Below are positions 1-10,439 of a stretch of 64,000 bases of DNA, in pieces (position 1 is the stretch's first letter; each line of letters starts with the position of its first letter). The position numbers and the translations under genes were made by a program. Location of the stretch: NCBI GenBank assembly GCA_026874595.1, contig CM049316.1, positions 33,365,339 to 33,429,338 on the forward strand, read 5' to 3'. The notes under the pieces were generated by a model. That model saw only the letters and a list, made by a program, of their open reading frames with translations. It had not been told where the DNA came from and made no database searches. This DNA comes from Sipunculus nudus. Its lineage: Eukaryota > Annelida > Sipuncula > Golfingiida > Sipunculidae.

Positions 1-394
1 TTTTTAATGCAGAAATGTCAAAAACGCTTTTATATCCCATGTTCCCTAGGGAAAACGCACAAGTCATCAGCAGAAATACTGTTTAAAAGCTTAACTACAG
101 TTCCGCATACATCCGATAAGACAAAGCTATCCTACTGAACCCGCCGAATTATCTGGAACCCGATAAAAATGCAACCAGAGAGTACAGATCTCCGCCAAGC
201 AGCTCATAACCCCGATTTGACATTTTCCGACATGCAGTATTTTTCATTTTCCTTGATGCAGAAGGTGATCCAAAATTAAACTAGAATACGAGTAGTCGAC
301 AAGCGACTACGGGTATCCGCCGAAATCAGAGTGGGACGGGTGAAGTGAGGCATGGCTTGAGTGGCAAGGGGAAATAAAGTGAGGTGTGTTGCAT

Positions 395-995
395 ATTAGC
401 ATGCATGTCTGCAGCCGAAATGTGTATGTAAGTGGCGCCACCTACCACAAAACCCAGAATAATGTTCAAATTGTATACATATGCAAAATTTAATTAGATA
501 AGTCAAACCACTATTTGTATATGAGTGATTTTATCCCACTGCAGACAAACAGAAGGACGCAGTGCAAAAATGGTGGCAGGTGGCGATTGTGTATGATAAA
601 GAGCTATGTGAGATCTATACACATGCAAAATTTCAAAAGGATATGTCAAAACAGTTTTGAGATATAAGCCTGTATGTCTGCAGCCTGACCGTGAATGTAG
701 GTGGCGCCACCTGACATAAAATTAAGAAAGCTATCCAGGGTGTATACACATGCAAATTTTTTAGGTGGATAACTCCAGCCAATGCAGAAATATGAGATTT
801 CATCCCAAGGCAGATGAACAGATAGACGCTGTGCAATAATGCTTGCAGGTGGCGCCACCATTTTTAGTGTTTGTTATAAAACTATGGGCTACATTTGTGC
901 AAAATGTTTAGCCTGATCGGTCAAACGTTTCTCGAGATATGTGCGTTTTATGTGTGGAAACAGACGCACAAATGGACGCTGGGCAGAGCCTAAAG
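395..995. repeat. Tandem repeat, period about 145 bp, carrying a GGTGGCGCCACC palindrome
   Basis: Three to four diverged units share a block with 'tatgtctgcagcc', 'aggtggcgccacc' and 'atacacatgcaaaattt'. The palindrome, or a decayed form of it, recurs near 432, 576, 700 and 847. The array lies inside intron 3 of the left P450. The matching part of the right copy (about 25,690-25,750) lacks it, so it was inserted or expanded after the duplication. Confidence 0.7.
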
Positions 996-1837
996 GTCAG
1001 AGTTCAACCAAAAATAAGGACGAAGCAGTTTACATGTGACCCGATAAAAATTCCGAATTTTAAAAAATTCTGTCCAGTGGTTACGGAGGAGTTCTCCGGA
1101 AACCTATGCGGCGGCGGCGGCGGCGTCCGACTGAAAATATAGTATCCGCAAAACTCTGTTTTGGCTGATACAAGCAATAGCGAGCTATCATAAAAATTCA
1201 TAAAAAGGACTCTCAGGAATTCTTGGGTAATGTTGCTAAATGACAGACAGACAAACCAACGCCGACAAAACATTATCCCCGCCGCTTGGCAGGGATAATG
1301 AATGGGACTTTCCGAACCCATAAATAACTTAATATAGTTGTTGACCGAGGCTGCCATTCCATGATTTTTTTATGGTGTGACGGTGTTGACTGACGAAGCT
1401 GTCCCTGGCGGAGCGTTGAACGCGGTCAGCAGAAATTGGTACATGCGCGATGCGCACAGGGAAATCTGCGTCAACAATAAGGCAACAGCGAGAAAACGGT
1501 AAAGTTATTCTGACCGCCACCGTTACGACAATGCAACGCCACCCAGCTGAAGAAATGCCGCGTCTTCGAAAGGGTGCATGCGCTTATTTCCGACAAGATT
1601 ATGCAAGAATAAATTTTCATAGAAAATTTGTTATATCCAGTGCTTGGTCCTGCATGTTGCACCTGGCGGTCAAATTGTAATTTTTTAAAGAAAGTTTTAA
1701 GAAAGTCTTTTTGTCAATCTGTGTACTGATGTTTACCTTATCCCCATAGAAGTTACTGGCTCTGGGATTCCTTGGCCAGATGCTCCAAGCTTACCGATCC
1801 ACTGAAAAGTTCTTTAAAAAAATTTGAATACCCTAAT
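996..1837. other. Intron 3 of the left P450; no gene seen
   Basis: This is intronic sequence matching 25,740-26,270 in the right copy (shared 'gacagacaaaccaacgccga' near 1,245 and 25,845). It contains a short (GCG)n run at about 1,108-1,125. The short open frames here are not conserved in the paralogous stretch, so I call no coding sequence. Confidence 0.6.
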
Positions 1838-2055
1838 CACAGTATAGACGCCTGGACAGTCAAGGGGAAAAACACTCGGCTCTCTCCGCTCGCGACCCTG
1901 GTTCGATCCCCGGTGTGGCTATTAGAGCGGGTTGTAGTTGTATCCCCGCCCAAGGCCAGTGGTTTTCTCTGGGTTCTCCGGTTTCCTCAACCCCTGCAGA
2001 CTACTGAACTACATCTACTTAGCCCTGGAGAGCGCTTTGATTATTTATAATAACT
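1838..2055 (+). mobile_element. tRNA-derived SINE copy (family B)
   Basis: A tRNA-like head is visible: an A-box-like 'tggacagtcaagg', then a B box 'ggttcgatccccgg'. It is followed by a body containing 'gtggttttctctgggttct' and 'ccggtttcctcaaccc'. The same head and body recur at 46,708-46,880 in the same orientation, more diverged, which supports an interspersed family and not a functional tRNA gene. It lies in intron 3 of the left P450. Confidence 0.7.
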
Positions 2056-2530
2056 ATTTGTACAAACAATGTGAAATAATAAGTTTATATTAACGTAGAC
2101 TCTTCCTTTCCATGAAAATTCGTTTGCGATGCCTGCCTCACTCCAGCCCTTTTCCACAATGTAACTATTTATGAATGTCCGTATGTATGTGTGTTGATAT
2201 TTTATACAAACTAAATGTTTTGATGCATATCGGCGTCATATTAAATGATCCGGTTCATGTAATTCGGATTCTGGACGTCAGAGTGTATAATGCATGTCTT
2301 AATGTAGTTCACTTTTCACCCTCCAGATGGCAGCCTATGCAGCAACTCCACGCTATCTCAACAAACCCACGGATGATCTTTCAATAAAGCCAACGTTATT
2401 ATTAAAAACAGTATTTCATCTTTTTTTCGATAAAAAATGCTACTTCTTAAATAATTATGGTCAGCTTATTTATTATTGATTCAGTAGGTAATAAAAAAAG
2501 TATGGGGGTTTCTAGAAAGGCTGGACTTAC
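2056..2530. other. 3' part of intron 3 of the left P450
   Basis: This intronic stretch is paralogous to about 26,640-26,955: both contain 'atggcagcctatgc' followed by 'gcaactccac', and then 'aaacaatatttcatc'-type sequence. It is bounded by the exon 3 donor at 2,529-2,530. No independent gene is seen. Confidence 0.6.
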
Positions 2531-2672
2531 CAGCCAAAAACAATGTGAGGATCCCGCCCTTAACATGCTTGTCTGTAATAGCAGCCTTCCCAGAATCCTC
2601 CGCGTGTAGCTTCTGTAACTTGAGCAAGACGTCAGCGAATCCTCGTGGGGGTCTGTCTGGGTCAAAGTCACG
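2531..2672 (-). CDS. Left P450 exon 3 (142 nt)
   Basis: The acceptor is TTTTGTAG before CGTGAC, and the donor is GCTG|GTAAGT at 2,530. It encodes RDFDPDRPPRGFADVLLK and continues to LTLFLAG, ending one base into a Gly codon. Exon 3 of the right copy has identical length and phase (26,956-27,097). Unlike the right copy (FFFGG), this one keeps the usual Ala-Gly at the start of the I-helix oxygen-binding motif. Confidence 0.88.
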
Positions 2673-2726
2673 CTACAAAATGATCAGAGCCAAGTGTTAA
2701 CCATATAACTATAGGAATATCAAATA

Positions 2727-2775
<49 letters not shown>

Positions 2776-5700
2776 GGAAAGAGCATAATATTCTAGTTTC
2801 CTGGCCCCGTCAAAAAGAGGACGCTGCGCCACATCAAAATTTTAACTGCCTTCTCAGCAGTGCTGCCGCCTGTAGGTAATTTATTTTATACATTATAGGC
2901 CATCAGGCTGCTACCTACCAGTTATTTATTAATTTAGGTAAACCCTTAAAAAGCCTGTGTCTATTTTTCTATTGGTCAAACTTGGTCATGTGACATGACA
3001 TCTGTGTTAACCAGGTTACTTGGTAACTCTGTGTATTTTTCATTCTGTCTTTGATTCTTTGACTGAGAAGGGTATGATAACAGCCCCATGCAGTTTTAAG
3101 ACAGATTCCTGACACAGGGTAAGTGATTTCATTTCAGTTATTTTAGTTAATTTCTCTCTCAAATATTCACCAGTTTACTCTTGAAGTGTGTCATTTCCTT
3201 TCATGATATTGTAACAATTGCCCAGTAACAGTTTTTATAGCCTAAATAGTTTATTGTTAAAAGACCATGTGCCTTGATGTACGATTTGATGGAATGTTGC
3301 AATTTAATTAATTGGAGACAACATTGTATACACATGTATTGCGAAATGTATTCATGTACACACACCATTATGCTAATTTATTTATTATTGTCATTATTTT
3401 TGCAGAATCGAATTTAAACTTGCAACTACTCCAGAATAAACCGCTATTCCCGACAAAACCGAGTTCTTGACTGTATAAAGCCAACCCATCTACTGGACCG
3501 GCAACAAATATTACAAGTGTGATAAGCGTTATATGTGTGAACCGCATCGAGACTATCCAGTTTTGTTTGTAACAATTGTTGACCGTTAAGTTTTGGTTGA
3601 GTTATTAGCCAGTAAACACCAGTAAACACCAGTAAAATTAGAAGGAACAGCTATTTAGATCCTAAACACTTAGGGTACGCATGTTTTCTCGCACATTTCT
3701 TTTAAGAAAAGGCTGGTTAGACGTTGAGTTAGCGCATAATTTCCGAGGACTACCTGTGAGGACTTTCAGTTTATGTCATATCGTTGTGTCATATAGAGGA
3801 CCTACTAATCAGCATATCAAGCCCACTTGGTTTAAACATAATTATATAACAGGATAACAAAAGTAGCCAATCAGGCTAATGTACATGCTTTCCTGTAGAT
3901 ATTTATATTAACACAACATTATATAAGTTATGACGGTACAAGTAAAAGTAAATAAAATATGTGAAGATATGTGAAGGCACAAGCAATACAATTGAAAGAA
4001 ATCAATGATTATGTAACAATATAATGATGCAACATGCTCTCTCGAACAATAAGTGCAAAGTAAAAAATACATATGTTTATATTTATATTTACATATAATT
4101 ACAGTGGATGGGAAGATTAATTATTTTATCATGTAAAACGTTTTGTGTCAATTATAAACTTTAAATCCAAGTTGCTCACAGTTTTTCTTGAGAGATCAGA
4201 GGGTACACCTATCATGTAGAACAGAAAATTTATTAGATTTTTTATTGTTTCCTGTTTACTCCTGGAAACCATATATAAGGTACTAATTAAATTCTCACGA
4301 TCTAAATAAGATCTTATAACGTTAAATAAGTTGGATAACCAGTTTAAACATATTATCGAGCACCAAGCACACATACACACTTTTCTAACCATTTTGCAAA
4401 GCTCTCAATAGAGAGCGCTGTCACACACACACACACACATTCGAGCAACACGTTCTTTCTGAGGACTTGCAATAAATTTCCTGATCATAATGTTCCCGGC
4501 TTTTAAATACTTTTTAGCTCAGCTGACTGAAAGTCATCTGAGCTATAGCGATCACTCTTCGTCTGGCGTCTGTCTGTCCGGCCGTCCGTCCGTTAACAGG
4601 GCACAAATCGTAACCGCTGAACCTAGAATCTTCTTACTTGATATCCAGGGAGGTCCATGAAAAATCTACTTGGAAACCTGAAATTAGGTCTCTGTTAGGT
4701 CTCGAAAGTACCCCCCCCCCCCCACCCCAGAATAATTAAAAATTTGACACAAAAGCTTCAGTATCTGAATAACTACTGCATTGATCACCATGATTATTTA
4801 CATAAATGTTGATAATAGAGTGTTCCATCAGTTCCTGCAAACTGGTGGCGCCATCAGTTCCTGTAAACTGGTGGCGCGACCTGTATTTTTCTCATTTTTA
4901 CGAATATTTTTCTCAATTTTTTTTATATTTTCAAAGAAGCTGTCATCTGTTAACAGGGCACAAATCATAACCGCTGGACCTGGAATCTTCCTATTTGACA
5001 GCAAGGGAGGTCCATGAAAAGTCTCTGTGGAATCTTGTAATTAGGTCTCTGTTATCCATATCGTCTGACCTATGGGGCTCGTAAATACCCCTCAGAATAA
5101 TTAAAAATTTGACACAAAAGCTTCAGTATCTGAATAACTACTGCATTGATCATTATGATTATTTGCATGAATGTTGATCATAGAGTGTTCCATCAGTTCC
5201 TGCAAACTGGTGGCGCCACCTGTATTTTTTTAACAATTTCTTTTCTCTGTTTTTGATACTTTCAAAGCTGTCATCTTTTAACAGTTAACAAATCATAACT
5301 GCTCGACCTGGAATCTTCTAACTTGACATCAAGGCAGGTCCATGAAAAGTCTCTGGGAAACTTGAAATTAGGTCTGTGTTACCCATATCCTCTGAGCTTT
5401 GTGGCTCATAAGCACCCCTCAGAATAATTAAAAATTTGAAACAAAAACTCGAGCATCTGAATAACTACTGCATTGATCACCATGATTCTTTGGATATATA
5501 TTGGTCATGGAGTGTTTCATTAGTTCCTGCAGACTGGTGGCACTATACTACCGGTATTTTTTCGAATCTTTATGCATTTTTCTTCTATTTATGAGACCTG
5601 CAAATGAAGAGGTCATCTGTGGAAAAGCCCACTGAAACCCATTTCTTAGGACTCACAAAATTCATGATTTTTGGCACTCTGGCCGTCATTTTGCTCTTTG

Positions 5701-8700
5701 TTCATCATGACTTGAATTTAGCTGAGCGTCATGGCCCATGGGCCACTAGTTAAATGCTTTAACAGCTTTTTGTTTGCGATGACCCATGTGTAGATCCTCA
5801 CAAGAAGAAAAAGTCCTCACGCGTTTGATGTGCAGTCAATATCGTGTTCTCTTAAGTACGGTTATACAGACCCACCCACACATATATGCGTACCCACTTG
5901 AGATTTGCAGACGTATGCTACATCTGTATAACTTAAGCACTGAACAAAACATTACTTACAGGTTGGAATAATATAACAACTAAAACACAGAAATTTCCAA
6001 TTTTTCCTTCTTATATTTTTTACTTATCTTAAGTTATTCCAAGTGAATATCGTCTTGGTATAGGACTACACGAGAACGATACATATACAGTGAAACCTGT
6101 ATTAGTTCACCGTTGGGATACGCCAAAATTGATCCTTATTGACAGGTGGTCTTATTAGACCCGTCATTTATAACCAACGTGAATGCTATATTACCATCAT
6201 ATCTCGATGACTGTAAAATCGGTGTGAATCGTGGAACAATGGGACAGTCTGGTATGGTATTCTGATTCACAATTGTACTTAGTAAGGTTTACTTTACCTC
6301 CATCAGGTGGTGTTGTATATTTCTTCTTGTTGGTAACTTGCTTGGTTTAATTAAGAAACGATAGATAAAGGATGGTGAACTGTGACGTAGGGTAGAATTG
6401 AGGAAAGATAGATCGAGGAGGGGGGGGGGGGGTGAACCATGGCGTAGGGTAGAATGGATGAAAGATAGATCGGGGGGGTGAACCATGGCGTAGGGTAGAA
6501 TGGAGGAATGATAGATCAGGGGTGGTGAACCATGGCGTAGGGTAGAATGGAGGAAAGATAGATTTGGGATGCTGAACCGTGACCAAGGGAAGAATGGTGG
6601 AGAGATAGATCAGAGATGACGAATCATGACCTAGGGAAGAATGGAGGAAAAATAGATTAGGGACGGTGAACCCAGGCGTTGGATAGAATGGAGGAAAGAT
6701 AGATAAGCAGGCGCGAATCCAGCATTTTTTTTTTTTTTTGCAGGGAGGGGTCAGCGGGTGTCATGCATAAAAATTATCTTAAAAAAAGGTCATTTGTTAT
6801 GAGCAGTCGGGGTCTCGACGGCCAAAATTCCCTGTCACGAATAAGATTTGTCTAATAAAAAGTTCGTTGGTTGGTGCAGGGACAAATGTAACAGACAAAT
6901 GAAATTAGTAACCATGATGAAAATATAATATACCTCATCACTTCCCGGAGGTATACAGTGGAGCGCCGTTTATCCGAACACCGTTTATCCGTAAAATCGT
7001 TTACCTATAATTAAAACTGGAGAACCAAAATAATGGCCGTTTATCCGTAATTTTGTCAATCTGGAAAATAAAAAAAATATTCATTCAATACGAAGAACTG
7101 ATAATGGATCGTGTATTTACTCCTGGTCCCGACTAATTATGAATGCATCACCGGTTCGTTTCTGCAGGTGTGACCAATCCTAATTACCCAAGTTGTACAC
7201 ACGCAGCTTTCCCTTCGCGGGGGCTTGTACTCATTGGAACAGTTGTAGGTGTGAAAACTACCACCGACCGAGTCCCCTAATTATCAATTGTGTCCTGCAA
7301 TGTCGAGTTGTTCACACCTGTAAACCATCTGGCCATGAGAGCGAATAGATTTTGAGCTGATTATGTCGGCCTCTGACACGCTCGAACTTGTAGTTGATAT
7401 TTTTGCACTATTGTTGTAAATAAAGTGTGCATTTATCTAAAACTTTTTTATATTTTGTCAATTTCTACATTGCAGCAAGTAATAAATGAGTCTCGCAACC
7501 ACATTTAGTTCAATTGTCTGCACATAGGGGGCGAAACCGAGGGCGGTTAATCTATGGCGGATATCCACAGGTTCAGCGAAAGATTAACTGGTACATGTAC
7601 TTCACTGACAAATAATCTTAATAAAGTGATTTAAGATATTATAATAGCTTGATTGAAAGTTTGGTTTGTTCATTCTGTGTAACTAAAAAAGTATTTATCA
7701 CACATTATTCCGTTCCGGTCCCGTTTTTTATAACTATTAAGCTAACCGAGGTCCGTGATACCGTGACACCATTTAGTAGTAAAACCGGGATGACAACATC
7801 GATGAAACGATTTTATTTTACAGAAGATCGTTCATCCGAAAATTCGTTTATCCGAACAAAACCTGTGTCTCCGAGATGTTCGGATAACGGGTCTCCACTG
7901 TAATTAACTTGCCGGAGGTATAATTAACACTGACCAAATGGAGTATGAGTAACCTAATGGTAAAAGCGAGGACCCCGGTTCAAATCCGGCTGGTGAAACA
8001 AAGCAACAATGAATAATTCTTGTTAACTGCACTGAGAATCGATCTAATGCCTTAACAACATTTCGATTTTTCCTATAAACCGTGTTTACTACCTGAAATC
8101 CAGATAGTTTGATAGTAATAGTTTATTCATGATATTGACACTCTCTCGAAATATTTTAAAGAAAAGAAAAAATGGATAAATGGATAAATGCTTTCTTTGG
8201 GAGATACTAACCTTAGCTTCCTCAAACATTACGCAGACAGACGCCTTCTCCGCCTCTTGGACCCTTCTCAGTGTTTTGGTACTTTCAACCGGAAGCCATC
8301 GGAGCGGCGGACAAATCTCTAAATCCAAGCCGTTATTTACAGATACACATTTTGGCAGGCATTCTGCAATACTCGATAAACCTGTATCTATCTGGGAATG
8401 TTTTACCAAAGGTTTCCCAGTTATCTGGAAAATAAAGTGGTGAACAGATATGATAATTTAAGAGTTACTGAGTCCTACTGCAGACTCCTCTACGAATTCA
8501 AATATATGAGATACGAGATACGTTTTGCACAAAAAACACACAAAATGTTACGCCTACCGAAATTTATGATAAGGCGTTTGTTTATATTAGATGTACAATT
8601 AAATAGTGTTTATAGAAGTATATTTATTCCCTCGGTCGTGCATCTGAATAAAAAAACGTTAAGGGTTTATTTAAGGTAAGAATTTGTAGTACATGTATGT

Positions 8701-9621
8701 TTAGGTGAAGGCTTATTTGCATATCAGCAGCCAGTGAAAGAAATGCGGTTTGCAGTTTACTTTAACTTGAAATATCACCACCAAGAGGTTTGCGTTCATT
8801 CCCATTCGTGGGTGCGTATGTGTGTTTGTTTGTTCACAACATAACTCACACAATCATGAACGAACTCTCTTGAAAATTTCAGGCCATTACAAATATGAAA
8901 AATCGATTAGTTTTTTTTGTGTGGTTCCGACATATGATCCGGATTTAAGGACTTCATCAAGGAACATTAACAAATGTACGGTCACACACGAATGAACCAG
9001 GGAATATAGGCTGAATACGTGAAATCAAAAACGGCGTCTGGAACATACCACAAAAGGGTCCCTGAGATGGCAGAGGCCTTAAAATACAAATTACTTATTT
9101 TGAGCGAATGGAATGACAATGCGGAACCTTACCATTTCAACGTAAACCCCATCCATAACCTTCATCATACAGGGTAAAGGATCAAACGCCTTTCCTTTCA
9201 TTTCTATGAAACATCTCATCATATCTTCGAACTCTTGCTTTAACAAGGCGTCAAGTCTTTCAGCGGCATCGGTATAAGAATCGAGATTTTGTTTCATACT
9301 ATTTCGGAGAGTTCCTTGTGGTTCTCCATACTTGAGAAACGTGACGTCATTGCAGTCATAAACGGCTTCCCTGAACATGTAAGGCATATGTGGTCGGCTG
9401 GCGAAGTCATCTCCCCTGTCATAGCAAGCTTCTAGTATAGCGGCCGCTGAACTTAGAACCAGTATACTTTTTCCAGGCAGTTTCAACATGAACACATTTC
9501 CGTGGGTTCTAATCAGTCGCGTCAAATCTGCCTGCAATGTATCCGGGCTTAAGTCGAAGATATTCCCGAGAATAGGCCAGCCTGGTATTGCAGGTGGAGG
9601 GGGCCCAAAACTGTCAGCCAT
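2531..9621 (-). CDS. Cytochrome P450, clan 2 (CYP17/CYP1-like), left tandem copy, 3'-incomplete in window
   Basis: P450s are haem monooxygenases, usually anchored in the ER. Coding parts seen here are complement(2531..2672, 8212..8424, 9133..9621): 844 nt, 281 codons plus one base, all in phase with GT-AG junctions. The product opens MADSFG, followed by the proline-rich hinge PPPPAIPGW and PILGN typical of clan 2. It runs through the C-helix region (QGTLR, where WxxxR is expected) to the start of the I-helix (LTLFLAG). Exons 4-6 should lie just beyond position 1, because position 1 matches 25,455, only about 200 bp from exon 4 of the right copy. No stop or frameshift is seen. Protein identity with the right copy is roughly 83% in exon 1, 66% in exon 2 and 81% in exon 3 (hand counts). 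The in-frame ATG upstream of the start in the right copy is ATA here, which supports the MADSFG start. Function is inferred from family only. Confidence 0.88.
2731..2772. repeat. (GA)n microsatellite
   Basis: About 21 uninterrupted GA units in intron 2 of the left P450, just upstream of exon 3. The right copy has a GA/GACA tract at the matching place (27,167-27,262), so the microsatellite predates the duplication. Confidence 0.95.
2773..4509. other. Left P450 intron 2, anonymous sequence
   Basis: The first ~90 bp matches 27,267-27,340; beyond that the right copy has no counterpart. A plus-strand donor-like CACAGG|GTAAGT at about 3,119 and an acceptor-like TTTTGCAG at about 3,405 could mark a small inserted transcription unit, but no coding potential is visible. 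A (CA)9 tract lies at 4,421-4,438. Confidence 0.4.
4510..5752 (+). mobile_element. Mollusc-type composite repeat, TTTTAGCTCAGCTGACT family, three internal units
   Basis: It opens with 'ttttagctcagctgact', then 'catctgagctatag' and a GTCCGTCCGTCC tract. It contains three tandem units of about 330-357 bp, each with 'aacagggcacaaatc'-like, 'ggaggtccatgaaaa'-like and 'ctggtggcgccacc'-like blocks (near 4,593, 4,950 and 5,278). It closes with 'agctgagcgtcatggccc' and 'atgggccac'. The same opening recurs at 50,318 and 57,490; the same closing recurs near 56,607 and 60,182. No transposase frame is visible, so the class is unknown. Confidence 0.6.
6089..6750 (-). mobile_element. Short copy of an element with an internal 48-bp minisatellite (about 7 units)
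   Basis: Units such as 'ggtagaatggaggaaagat' with 'ggtgaaccatggcg' repeat about every 48 bp from about 6,365 to 6,710. They are the reverse complement of the large array at 18,155-19,750. The unique flank at 6,140-6,245 ('cattcacgttgg'-type sequence read on the minus strand) also matches the flank of the large array (19,765-19,865) in reverse complement. Array plus flank therefore behave as one mobile unit. It sits in intron 2 of the left P450 and contains a poly-G run near 6,418-6,430. Confidence 0.7.
6956..7900. mobile_element. pogo/Tigger-type non-autonomous DNA transposon (945 bp)
   Basis: The terminal inverted repeats are about 25 bp: the left end reads CAGTGGAGCGCCGTTTATCC and continues GAACA; the right end, read inward, gives CAGTGGAGACCCGTTATCC and continues GAACA. 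Both sides are flanked by TA (6,954-6,955 and 7,901-7,902), the target duplication of the Tc1/mariner/pogo superfamily. Several subterminal 'gtttatccg' motifs lie inside. The longest frame is 84 codons and is not transposase-like, so the copy is non-autonomous. It is inserted in intron 2 of the left P450 and absent from the right copy. Confidence 0.85.
7935..8005 (+). mobile_element. tRNA-like SINE fragment
   Basis: A B-box-like 'ccccggttcaaatccggct' is preceded by 'gagtaacctaatggtaaaag'. The right P450 intron 2 holds a comparable tRNA-like block at 27,391-27,480 with 'ccccggttccaatctggcc'. These may be two remnants of one insertion older than the gene duplication. The element is too short to fold as a functional tRNA. 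Confidence 0.45.
8212..8424 (-). CDS. Left P450 exon 2 (213 nt)
   Basis: The acceptor is TTTTCCAG before ATAACTGGG, and the donor is GCTAAG|GTTAGT. It has 71 whole codons, phase 0 at both ends, including EICPPLRWLPVESTKTLRR and ending FEEAK. It aligns end to end with right exon 2 (28,382-28,594) but differs at about a third of residues. That is markedly more than exons 1 and 3. By position it covers the F-G region, where P450 substrate-recognition sites 2 and 3 lie. Confidence 0.88.
8425..9132. other. Left P450 intron 1
   Basis: A 708-bp intron with donor ATG|GTAAGG. It corresponds to the 1,006-bp intron of the right copy (28,595-29,600), which is longer partly because of an inserted palindromic MITE. 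I see no feature inside. Confidence 0.8.
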
Positions 9622-9650
9622 ATCTTCTGTATTATTTGACCCTCTTACGG
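9133..9650 (-). CDS. Left P450 exon 1 (first recognised coding exon) with acceptor
   Basis: Coding runs from the ATG at 9,621 to the donor ATG|GTAAGG at 9,132 (489 nt, 163 codons). Upstream of the ATG a strong acceptor, T-rich tract plus GCAG, ends at 9,651. The exon therefore starts at 9,650 and an upstream exon must exist. The frame from the acceptor to the ATG is open, with 2 nt of a split codon followed by 9 codons. The start could thus be here with a spliced 5' UTR, or upstream. Confidence 0.85.
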
Positions 9651-10154
9651 CTGCAAAAAAAATATGTTTAAATCTCTCGGTTTGCCTTATTGCCCGTTTT
9701 TTATGAGCAGTAAGTTTTATTTAATTATATATCGTTTATTTTCATTATAAAAAATTATTTTAAAATATTTACAATGTTGAATTTTTACAATGTTGAATTC
9801 TCGAATTTGATTATCTATTAAATGTTAATGTATTATCAAATGTTAATTTTGCAGACTATCCCAGATCTTCAGGGAGCACTAACCGACGTTTGCACTTATA
9901 TGATATGCCTGGTACAAACGCCCGACCTACAATGATAACATGCTTCACTAACTAACGTATGTTTGACATTTCTATTCTACACGTGAATTCTCAAAAATCA
10001 CACGATACCTGTGCACTTGGCCAAATAACTAACATGACCAGTTACAACGATTGACTTCGACTGATATTACGCTCGATTACGTGGTTATTTGATATTTTAA
10101 CTGCTTTCCCCTAACAAAATGTCAAAAGTTATTTGGCGTCTTAAACATAGTATA

Positions 10155-10156
<2 letters not shown>
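9651..10156. other. Upstream intron / 5' region of the left P450, nothing recognised
   Basis: AT-rich sequence with a short direct repeat 'acaatgttgaatt' near 9,770-9,795. No exon or promoter motif stood out. Confidence 0.5.
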
Positions 10157-10226
<70 letters not shown>

Positions 10227-10243
10227 TTATATTTATATATATA
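10157..10243. repeat. (TA)n microsatellite with TTTATA tail
   Basis: About 58 bp of pure TA, then imperfect TTTATA units to about 10,243. Confidence 0.95.
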
Positions 10244-10439
10244 GTTACAGATGTCTCTTTTATTGTATTTAGCAGTCTTACATGTGTATGTGCAGCGCTA
10301 GCATTGTCCGTTCCCATGGGCGACACGCGAACCGGGCCGGCCCACGTGTGAACCCTGACATGTAGAAACACAGCGTTTTTTGTTCTAGTTTGTTCTTTGG
10401 GCGTGTGTATTATGGGTTCTTTAGATTGTTCGGGAAATG

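Noticed and set aside
1004-1357. 117-codon minus-strand frame in intron 3 of the left P450
   Set aside because: No homologous frame in the duplicated right intron, includes a (GCG)n tract, no recognisable domain.
3100-3660. Plus-strand donor (about 3,119) and acceptor (about 3,405) as a small spliced gene
   Set aside because: No coding frame or similarity supports either exon; single splice-like sites are expected by chance.
9091-9132. Continuation of the exon 1 frame past GVYVEM
   Set aside because: It runs through a consensus donor (ATG|GTAAGG); P450 homology stops there and resumes in exon 2.
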